Shown here in pieces: positions 57,249 through 64,000 of a stretch of DNA of 64,000 bases. The notes beneath the pieces are model-generated. The model saw only the letters and a list, made by a program, of their open reading frames with translations. It was not told the DNA's origin and did not search any database. Source of the DNA: Gracilibacillus lacisalsi DSM 19029 (GTDB lineage Bacteria > Bacillota > Bacilli > Bacillales > Amphibacillaceae). The position numbers and the translations under genes are program-made. Numbering within the stretch: position 1 is the stretch's first letter; each line of letters begins with the position of its first letter. The DNA is taken from positions 62,001 to 126,000 of the forward strand of contig NZ_KB898663.1 in the NCBI RefSeq assembly GCF_000377765.1. Direction: 5' to 3'.

Positions 57249-57400
57249 AGCGGACATTTAATCCTTTATTCGAGTCATTTCAGCTTACATTTGCGTTATT
57301 TTCAATGAATAGCGGAATAGATGTCCGCATGAACCATTACAGTAATTTTGTCACCGATAACGGAACAAATGTCCGCATTCCACTCAGATTTATCGGACCA
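57249..57400. repeat. Repeat rich in GCGGACATxTxTTCCGC palindromes
   Basis: AGCGGACATTTAATCC at 57249, AGCGGAATAGATGTCCGCAT at 57311-57330 and CGGAACAAATGTCCGCAT at 57361-57378, followed by TATCGGACCAG. The words alternate in orientation and form imperfect palindromes. It occupies the space between secG and the hydrolase gene and is not coding in a convincing way. Confidence 0.6.
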
Positions 57401-57425
57401 GCTATAGAAAAGGAGGGTAAACAAG

Positions 57426-58373
57426 GTGAAGAGTGATTCTTTTTGGTTTCGTACCAATGATGACCATGAACTTTTCGTTAAGCGCTGGCAAGGCAGCTCG
57501 TCACCAAAGGCAATTATTCAAATTGCTCATGGCATGGTCGAACATATCGAACGGTACCAGAGCTTTGCGACATACTTAACAGCACACGGATTTACAGTCT
57601 ATGGTCATGATCATCGTGGACATGGTCACACTGGTGATCATGCAAACGCACTTGGCTATTTTGCTGATGCAAACGGGTTTGATCGTGTCGTACAAGATTG
57701 CATCGAACTGACAGAGATGATTGAAGCTAAACATCCACAAATCCCGATTTTTCTTATTGGACATAGTATGGGATCCTTTATTAGTAGAAGATATATCACG
57801 TTAGCACCTGAACGTTTAACAGGAGTTATTCTCGTTAGTACAGGTTTCCAACCAAACGGTTTATTGAAAATTGCCAAACAACTTGCTAAAACAGTCGGTC
57901 ATATCAAAGGAAAAAATAGAGAAGCAAAATTAATGAATAAACTTACTTTTTTCGGCTATAACAAAAATACAGATAATCAAACGACTTTTGATTGGATATG
58001 TTCCGATCAAAATGAAGTTGAAAAATATCAACAAGATAAATGGTGTGGCTTTACCCCGAGCAATCAGTTTTTTTACGATTTGTATACTGGATTACAATTA
58101 ATTCAATCGAAAGATACAACCGATACCATTCCAAAAGATCTTCCATTGTATTTTATAAGTGGAAAAGAAGACCCAGTTGGACAATATGGACAAGGTGTAC
58201 AAAAAGCGGTTGCATTTTACCGTTCTATAGGTTTGGAACATGTTGACTATCATTTATATGAAAACGGCAGGCACGAAATTTTAAATGAAACCAATAAAAA
58301 AGAGATATTTCACGATATTGTCACATGGATTGAAAAGCAAATGGCTTGTCACAACTTTACACAATCTTTATAA
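57426..58373 (+). CDS. Alpha/beta hydrolase, monoacylglycerol lipase / lysophospholipase type
   Basis: 315 aa. Hydrolase_4 domain with HGMVEHIERYQSFA, the DHRGHGHTGD loop, nucleophile Ser in LIGHSMGSFISRR (near residue 117), Asp in ISGKEDPVGQYG and His in YENGRHEILNE. No signal peptide, so cytosolic. The start GTG 57426 follows GGAGGGTAAACAAG. Substrate probably monoacyl- or lysolipids by family. Confidence 0.9.
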   Translation: MKSDSFWFRTNDDHELFVKRWQGSSSPKAIIQIAHGMVEHIERYQSFATYLTAHGFTVYGHDHRGHGHTGDHANALGYFADANGFDRVVQDCIELTEMIEAKHPQIPIFLIGHSMGSFISRRYITLAPERLTGVILVSTGFQPNGLLKIAKQLAKTVGHIKGKNREAKLMNKLTFFGYNKNTDNQTTFDWICSDQNEVEKYQQDKWCGFTPSNQFFYDLYTGLQLIQSKDTTDTIPKDLPLYFISGKEDPVGQYGQGVQKAVAFYRSIGLEHVDYHLYENGRHEILNETNKKEIFHDIVTWIEKQMACHNFTQSL

Positions 58374-58398
58374 TAAGCATGTTACTTTATAATTTTCC

Positions 58399-58428
58399 TT
58401 GAAATATAACCTATAGAAAGAGTAAAAT
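58399..58428 (+). promoter_or_regulatory. Probable promoter of ptsHI
   Basis: TTGAAA (58399-58404), 18-nt spacer, TAAAAT (58423-58428), about 50 nt upstream of a strong TTAGGAGG and the ptsH start. Confidence 0.5.
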
Positions 58429-58476
58429 TAGGTTGTAGTACTATCTAAATATAATTTTATTAGGAGGTTTTTCTTT

Positions 58477-58746
58477 ATGGCAGTAGAAAAAACAGTAACA
58501 ATTACAGATGAAACAGGAGTTCACGCACGTCCAGCAACAGTACTAGTGAATAAAGCAGGTAGCTTTGCATCTGATATGAACTTAGAATATAACGGGAAAT
58601 CCATTAACTTAAAATCTATTATGGGTGTTATGTCTCTAGGTATTCCTCAAGGTGCTGAAATCAAAATCGTTGCAGACGGTTCTGATGAACAAGAAGCACT
58701 AGACGCAGTGGTTGAAGTTATCAAATCAGAAGGTCTAGGAGAGTAA
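58477..58746 (+). CDS. ptsH: Phosphocarrier protein HPr
   Basis: 89 aa. His15 in [12 protein letters not shown] receives phosphate from enzyme I; Ser46 in [12 protein letters not shown] is the HPrK site that makes HPr-Ser-P, the CcpA co-repressor. The two cre boxes at 13483 and 16905 would respond to it. Followed after 7 nt by ptsI. Confidence 0.96.
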   Translation: MAVEKTVTITDETGVHARPATVLVNKAGSFASDMNLEYNGKSINLKSIMGVMSLGIPQGAEIKIVADGSDEQEALDAVVEVIKSEGLGE

Positions 58747-58753
58747 TTCATAC

Positions 58754-60469
58754 ATGAGTCAATTAACAGGTATAGCAGCATCTAATGGAATTGCGATTGC
58801 TAAAGCTTACAAACTCGCTATTCCAGACCTTTCTTTTGACAAAAAGAAAGTAGATGATACAACAAATGAAATTGAGCGCTTAACGAAAGCGTTAGAAGTT
58901 TCTAAATCAGAATTAGAAAAAATTAAAGAGCATGCTCGTACCTCCTTAGGAGACGAGCATGCGGAAATTTTTTCTGCTCATTTACTAGTACTAGGTGATC
59001 CTGAGCTCATTAATCCAATCAAGGATAAGATTGAGTCAGAACAAGTCAATGCGGAATTTGCATTAGATGAAACAGCACAAATGTTTATTGACATGTTCGA
59101 AAATATGGACAATGAATATATGAGAGAACGTGCTGCTGATATTAAGGATGTTACGAAACGAGTAATGGCACATTTATTAGAGGTTTCCTTCCCGAATCCT
59201 GCCTTAATAGATGAAGAAGTAATTGTCATTGCGGAAGACTTAACTCCATCTGATACGGCACAATTAAATAAACAATTTGTGCAAGGTTTTACAACGAATA
59301 TTGGTGGTCGTACTTCTCACTCCGCCATCATGGCTCGCTCTTTAGAAATTCCAGCAGTAGTTGGAACCAAAACGATTACAGAGCAAGCAAAAGAAGGAGA
59401 CATCTTAATCGTCGATGGTATTGATGGTGCTGTCATTATCAATCCAACAGAAGATGAAGTGCAAGAATATCGAAAGAAACAAGAAAATTTTGAAAAGCAA
59501 AAACAAGAATGGGCTAAACTGAAAGATGAGCCTACTGTTTCTAAAGACGGTACACATGTTGAATTAGTAGCTAACATTGGAACACCAAACGATGTAGAAG
59601 GTGTTATCAACAATGGTGGTGAAGGTGTTGGTTTATATCGTACCGAATTCTTATACATGGGTAAAAATGAACTTCCAACAGAAGATGAGCAATTTGAAGC
59701 TTATAAATCGGTATTGGAACAAATGGGAGACAAGCCTGTAGTCGTTCGCACACTGGATATCGGTGGAGATAAAGAGCTTCCATATTTAGAATTACCGGAT
59801 GAAATGAACCCATTCCTTGGCTATCGTGCCATCCGTCTTTGTCTAGAACGTGATGATATTTTCCGTACGCAACTACGCGCACTACTTCGTGCAAGTACAT
59901 ACGGAAATTTAAAAATTATGTTCCCAATGATTGCAACACTGGATGAATTCCGTCAAGCAAAAGCTATTCTCTTGGAAGAAAAAGAAAACTTGACGAATGA
60001 AGGAACAGAAGTATCAGAGAATATCGAAGTTGGTATTATGGTTGAGATTCCTTCTACTGCAGTTATTGCACGTCAATTTGCCAAAGAAGTTGACTTTTTC
60101 AGTATTGGAACAAATGACTTAATTCAGTATACATTAGCAGCTGACCGTATGAATGAACGAGTAAGCTACTTGTACCAACCATATCACCCAGCAATCCTTA
60201 ACCTTGTCAATAATGTGATTGAAGCAGCACATGCCGAAGGTAAATGGGCTGGAATGTGTGGGGAAATGGCTGGTGATTCCATCGCCATTCCGATTCTACT
60301 TGGATTAGGTCTTGATGAATTTAGTATGAGTGCAACATCCATCTTGCCTGCTCGTACACAAATTAAAGACCTATCAAAAGAAGAAATGGCTTCATACAAG
60401 GATCAGCTTCTAAGCATGGATACAGCAGATGAAGTAGAAACATTTGTCCGTGAAAAAACGAATCAATAA
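58754..60469 (+). CDS. ptsI: Phosphoenolpyruvate-protein phosphotransferase (enzyme I)
   Basis: 571 aa, standard length. Phospho-His in [21 protein letters not shown] (near 190), PEP-binding motif [14 protein letters not shown], and the C-terminal [17 protein letters not shown] and GMCGEMAGD blocks. Starts the PTS phosphate relay, passing phosphate to HPr. Operon ptsH-ptsI with a terminator right after. Confidence 0.96.
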   Translation: MSQLTGIAASNGIAIAKAYKLAIPDLSFDKKKVDDTTNEIERLTKALEVSKSELEKIKEHARTSLGDEHAEIFSAHLLVLGDPELINPIKDKIESEQVNAEFALDETAQMFIDMFENMDNEYMRERAADIKDVTKRVMAHLLEVSFPNPALIDEEVIVIAEDLTPSDTAQLNKQFVQGFTTNIGGRTSHSAIMARSLEIPAVVGTKTITEQAKEGDILIVDGIDGAVIINPTEDEVQEYRKKQENFEKQKQEWAKLKDEPTVSKDGTHVELVANIGTPNDVEGVINNGGEGVGLYRTEFLYMGKNELPTEDEQFEAYKSVLEQMGDKPVVVRTLDIGGDKELPYLELPDEMNPFLGYRAIRLCLERDDIFRTQLRALLRASTYGNLKIMFPMIATLDEFRQAKAILLEEKENLTNEGTEVSENIEVGIMVEIPSTAVIARQFAKEVDFFSIGTNDLIQYTLAADRMNERVSYLYQPYHPAILNLVNNVIEAAHAEGKWAGMCGEMAGDSIAIPILLGLGLDEFSMSATSILPARTQIKDLSKEEMASYKDQLLSMDTADEVETFVREKTNQ

Positions 60470-60477
60470 TCCGAAAG

Positions 60478-60509
60478 CGACTCAGAATTTATTCTGGGTC
60501 GTTTTTTTT
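60478..60509 (+). terminator. Terminator of ptsHI
   Basis: Stem CGACTCAGAA / TTCTGGGTCG (one G-T) with loop TTTA and eight T. Confidence 0.9.
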
Positions 60510-60591
60510 ATAATATAGGAAAGTATATAATCCGCGGTATCAACGCATTTGTAAGCATAGTAGCCATTTTGAAATAGCTTTATAGGAAACC

Positions 60592-60725
60592 ATCGCTGCG
60601 GCTGTCCACTTCCCTTTCCACGGTTTTTTCGCCTAAGCTAACTTTGATAAGCAAAGAGCGCTTACTAAAGTGGATCTTAGTCGAAAATCATCCCGTAGGA
60701 GTGGAAATGGACGGCCTCCGCTATG
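60592..60725 (+). repeat. Palindromic dispersed repeat, copy C
   Basis: Same orientation as copy A (511-638): GCGGCTGTCCACTTCC at the left, AAGTGGATCTTAG in the middle, GGAGTGGAAATGGACGGCC at the right. Inner stem 60641-60652 with 60660-60671, 10 of 12 pairs. Confidence 0.78.
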
Positions 60726-60826
60726 AAACTGTTCTACAACGTTTGTGACTGCTAACTTCTCGAGCTTTCTTAACCTGAGTAATAAAATTGGAATGTCAGC
60801 GAGTACATTCATTGTAGAGCATTAAT

Positions 60827-60958
60827 GAGCGTAGGCGTCCACTCCGACTCCTGTGGGATCAGCGTGATCTGAAGATCCACTTTTGTAAAGCGATCTTCTT
60901 TACAAAAGTTAGCTGAAGACACGCCCCACGGAAAGCGGAGTGGGCAAGCCGTAGCGGT
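60827..60958 (-). repeat. Palindromic dispersed repeat, copy D (inverted)
   Basis: Opposite orientation to copy C, about 100 bp away. Inner 12-bp stem ACTTTTGTAAAG (60879-60890 with 60898-60909) is perfect and differs in sequence from copies A and B. Confidence 0.8.
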
Positions 60959-61264
60959 TGTTACGCCCAATATCCATCTCAAAATAACTACTTTATACCA
61001 TCGATACATTATTTTGGTCAATGAAAAGGACCGGGTGGGCTTTCCCGTTTTATCTTATGTATGTGCTACTTTCATTAAAATAAAGCGCATACATGAATGC
61101 CCTACCAAGTATTCTAATACGAAACAGTTATGATTGCAATCGTTTTCTATTTAATACAGAGCAAGCCCTCCCCACTTCAAGCTTCAAGTAAATCAAAGAA
61201 GCTCAAAGTGGCGGATGAACAAACGCTAACACCCTAGTGATCAATGGGTTAAATCCCGCACTGA

Positions 61265-63307
61265 TCATAGTCTCACTTTATTTGAGCGATTCATTAACCA
61301 TAGGAAATAAGGTGCTCCGATGATCGCTACTATGATTCCTGAAGGGATTTCTTTAGGCACTAATAGCGTTCTACTTAATACGTCAGCAACCATGAGAATG
61401 ACACCACCTAACAATGCTGTAGTGAAAAACAAATGCTTGTGTGCCGGACCTAACAACAAACGAGCAACATGTGGTGCAATTAATCCAACAAATCCTATTG
61501 TACCGACCGTTGCAACACTTGCAGCCGCTACAACAGATGCTAATAATGCTAAATAAAACCGCGTCTTCAATACCGATAACCCTAACCCTTTTGCTGTATC
61601 ATCTCCCAGTCCTAATGTATGAATCCGGTCACTGACTAAATAGACAATGGGGACAAGAATAATCAGTGGTCCAACTAAATAATATACCAATTCCGACCAA
61701 CTTTTTGCATAGGTCGTGCCAGATAACCAAGTTAATGCAGATGCTACTGCCATATCTGAGCGAACTACCATAATTTGAATCACAGCTGAACCAAACGCAG
61801 ATATACCGATACCAAGTAATGCTAACAAAGCCGGCTGGAATTCGGCACGATAAGCAAGGACCATAACAACTATAAAGGCTGCAATTGCACCAATAAACGC
61901 ACCTAACGGAACCCATACGGCCGAAATAGAACCAATATAGAGGAAAATTAACGCTCCAACACCAGCACCTGATGTAATACCAATTACAGATGGATCTGCT
62001 AGTGGATTACGTAATACTCCCTGAAAAATATAACCACTAATCGCTAACAACACACCACTTACTGCAGCAACTAATAACCTTGGTAATCGTAAATCAAGCA
62101 CCATATTTTTAATAAAATCATCATTGTTTAAAAAGAGCGCCTGAAAGGTCTGAATTAATTGGATACCATTATTTCCAGTAGAAATACCGACAAATAAAAT
62201 CATTACTGCAATCAAACTAAGGATGAGAATTCCCCATTTTTGGATCACTGGCGAATTAATTTGCCCTGCTAGTATACCTGTATCCTTGCTACTATATTTC
62301 TTGTTTTGCTTATTCATAATTAGCCAGATTAACCACGGAGCACCAATAAATGCTGTAATAGCTCCTACAGGCAACTCGGAAAAAGACGGATCTAATATTC
62401 TAGCAAGGACATCAGCACCTATTAAGACAACTGCTCCCCATAAAAAAGAAGCTAAAATGACTACATAATGCTTTTGAAAACCTAATAATTTAATTAGATG
62501 AGGTGCAATCAACCCGACAAACCCGATCGGTCCAACCACACTGACGGTTACTGAGGTGAGAAAAACAGCAATTATTACCGTGACGATTCTGATTCGCTGT
62601 ACTTTTTGTCCTAAGCCAGTCGCTACTTCTTCTCCCAATTGAAACAAGTCTAAAGATTTCGCAATCCATAAAGAGCCTATAAGTCCAAATATGATAAAAG
62701 GTAAGGCAAATTGTACACCTTGCCAGTTATTTTGCACGAGTGTTCCTGATCCCCATAAAAATAGACCAGCTGTCTCATTTTCAAAAAAGATCTGTAATAG
62801 CGAAGTAAAAGCGGAGAACATCATCGTAATAACCATGCCCGCTAATACCATTTTGACAGGATTCGCATTAGCCACACCCGCCAACGTATATACAAGAACT
62901 GCTGTTAAAATACCGCCTAGAAAAGCAACTAATAAGCCACTCCAACCACTTGTTGCTGAAATAAATACACTAGCAAATACGACCGCAAAATAAGAGCCAG
63001 AATGAATCCCCAAGGTACTGGCAGATGCTAACGGATTTTTCGTTATCGTTTGCAAAAGCACTCCAGATACAGCTAATGCGCCACCTGCCAATATACCAAT
63101 AACTGCTCGTGGCATGCGTAGAAAACGAACGGTATGGTGTTCCAACTGATCTTCCGGCCAGAAAATCGCATTAAAAATAGTAGAGGGTGCAATCGAGACA
63201 CTACCTTGATTCATATGTATAAATAGTAAGAAAAGCAAAAGGACGGTTCCACCCCCGAAGGTCAGAACCGCTCTTGCTATATAACTCTGTTTTGACATCC
63301 TTATCAC
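61265..63307 (-). CDS. Fused double FecCD-type siderophore permease
   Basis: 680 aa made of two complete FecCD permeases (about 1-335 and 345-680), like E. coli FhuB. Each half has the RLPR(A/L) entry (LRMPRAVIGILAGGALAVSG; LRLPRLLVAAVSGVLLAISG) and the coupling motif (GPIGFVGLIAPHLIKLLG; GTIGFVGLIAPHVARLLLG). Start GTG 63307 overlaps the stop of the binding-protein gene (GTGA); ATG 63298 is an alternative. Uptake of a ferric siderophore is predicted. No ATPase gene follows in this window. Confidence 0.93.
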   Translation of the reverse strand: MIRMSKQSYIARAVLTFGGGTVLLLFLLFIHMNQGSVSIAPSTIFNAIFWPEDQLEHHTVRFLRMPRAVIGILAGGALAVSGVLLQTITKNPLASASTLGIHSGSYFAVVFASVFISATSGWSGLLVAFLGGILTAVLVYTLAGVANANPVKMVLAGMVITMMFSAFTSLLQIFFENETAGLFLWGSGTLVQNNWQGVQFALPFIIFGLIGSLWIAKSLDLFQLGEEVATGLGQKVQRIRIVTVIIAVFLTSVTVSVVGPIGFVGLIAPHLIKLLGFQKHYVVILASFLWGAVVLIGADVLARILDPSFSELPVGAITAFIGAPWLIWLIMNKQNKKYSSKDTGILAGQINSPVIQKWGILILSLIAVMILFVGISTGNNGIQLIQTFQALFLNNDDFIKNMVLDLRLPRLLVAAVSGVLLAISGYIFQGVLRNPLADPSVIGITSGAGVGALIFLYIGSISAVWVPLGAFIGAIAAFIVVMVLAYRAEFQPALLALLGIGISAFGSAVIQIMVVRSDMAVASALTWLSGTTYAKSWSELVYYLVGPLIILVPIVYLVSDRIHTLGLGDDTAKGLGLSVLKTRFYLALLASVVAAASVATVGTIGFVGLIAPHVARLLLGPAHKHLFFTTALLGGVILMVADVLSRTLLVPKEIPSGIIVAIIGAPYFLWLMNRSNKVRL

Positions 63308-64000
63308 TTCTCTTGTTTTAATGCTTCCTTAATTTGATTCGCAAAAACTTCGGCAGATAATGGACCACCAAATGTCCATGTATCACCTGGCAATTGATAT
63401 GTTCGATCTTCTTTCACAAATGCAAGCTCTTCCCACGCAGGATTACCTGCCAATTGATTAGTGAAGACATTATCATCTTCCTGCACAATATAGAAGAAAT
63501 GAGCATCTTGAGCAGTCTGTAATGATTCTACACTAGTTTCATCAAAACCGTAAAGCTGGAACCCTTCTGACTGATAGGCATTTTCCAAGCCGATTTTAGT
63601 CATAATCTCCGTTGCCATCGCATTATCCTTAAATAATCGAATAACAGGAGAGTTATCAGAGCTATATGCCTGTGATAATACAAAATCAGTATTCTCTATA
63701 CCTGCTTCCGCAATTTCTGCTTCAATATCCTGATAGCTTTGATCCAATTCAGTTAAAATTTCGTCTGCTTGCTCTTCTTTTTGAACAAGTTTAGCCATTT
63801 CCTTGAAGGTAGCTTCCATTTCTTCATATTGTGTACCTTCTACTTCGTCAGGATATGGATTATAAGCTAATGTTGGTGCAATATCTTCTAAACTGTCCAT
63901 AATCGCTTCATGACGATAATTAGCAGTAATAATAACATCTGGATCTAAGGCATGTATAGCTTCCAAATTTGGTTCCTGACGAGTCCCTACATCTTCTACT
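63304..64000 (-). CDS. Iron-siderophore substrate-binding protein (partial, C-terminal part)
   Basis: At least 231 aa; the frame runs off the right edge with VEDVGTRQEPNLEAIHALDPD. FepB/FhuD-type fold, with LDPDVIITANYRHEAIMDSL and the C-terminal NPAWEELAFVKEDRTYQL and FANQIKEALK. The signal peptide lies outside the window. Overlaps the fused permease gene by 4 nt, so both belong to one operon. Confidence 0.88.
   Translation of the reverse strand, partial: VEDVGTRQEPNLEAIHALDPDVIITANYRHEAIMDSLEDIAPTLAYNPYPDEVEGTQYEEMEATFKEMAKLVQKEEQADEILTELDQSYQDIEAEIAEAGIENTDFVLSQAYSSDNSPVIRLFKDNAMATEIMTKIGLENAYQSEGFQLYGFDETSVESLQTAQDAHFFYIVQEDDNVFTNQLAGNPAWEELAFVKEDRTYQLPGDTWTFGGPLSAEVFANQIKEALKQEK

Larger units (their letters stand above)
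60510..61264. other. Intergenic region with the second inverted repeat pair
   Basis: Between the convergent ptsI and siderophore permease genes. Holds repeat copies C and D. 60960-61264 shows no gene or clear terminator. Confidence 0.6.

Noticed and set aside
57239-57436. 65-codon plus-strand ORF
   Set aside because: It is made of the GCGGACAT palindromic repeat words and overlaps the start of the hydrolase gene.
60809-61021. 70-codon minus-strand ORF
   Set aside because: Translation of repeat copy D.

Overview
The window looks like the chromosome of a low-GC, Gram-positive, endospore-type Bacillaceae bacterium, possibly one of the salt- or alkali-tolerant genera such as Virgibacillus, Oceanobacillus or Gracilibacillus. 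The genus is inferred. Supporting gene orders and families are secG-est-rnr-smpB-ssrA, ptsHI, yclNOPQ, a yrk-type sulfur cluster, bacilliredoxin, perfect cre boxes and a Fur box.

Layout: 1-1090 holds the start of an unknown gene and an inverted pair of palindromic repeats. 1091-4951 is a Fur-controlled yclNOPQ-like siderophore importer. 5116-7918 carries pabA, a pabB-pabC fusion and brxA. 8138-9370 encodes an NlpC/P60 cell-wall hydrolase. 9626-16898 is a YesMN-type two-component system with a carbohydrate ABC importer and two cre boxes; a GH3 lipoprotein gene lies divergently. 18.3-22.5 kb holds small accessory genes, several of them interrupted.

22.9-30.8 kb is the main mobile region: a ruined LAGLIDADG homing endonuclease gene, then a Tn7/Tn5053-like transposition module (TniQ, a DDE transposase, an AAA ATPase and a second TniQ) with no TnsA, no cargo and no CRISPR. 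A decayed EamA transporter gene follows. 33-39.5 kb is a thiol-redox region (truncated TrxB, OsmC, a two-component system with a frameshifted kinase, ResA-like protein, CcdA, DUF302) with an unusual number of broken genes.

40-49 kb is a reactive-sulfur region. Two paralogous operons encode TusA, TusA-rhodanese, rhodanese, DsrE and rhodanese-metallo-beta-lactamase proteins, plus a TauE exporter. They flank a CstR-type persulfide sensor and carry repeated ATACC-N6-GGTAT operators, two of them exactly between the -35 and -10 boxes.

50-51.2 kb has a gene pair whose junction cuts a possible HEPN domain. 52.2-57.1 kb is ssrA-smpB-rnr-est-secG. The ssrA (tmRNA) gene is interrupted in its T-loop by a 286-nt group I intron that can be folded by eye into P1-P8. 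57.4-60.5 kb has a lipase-like hydrolase and ptsHI. The window ends with a second inverted repeat pair and a second iron-siderophore importer (a fused double FecCD permease and a partial binding protein).
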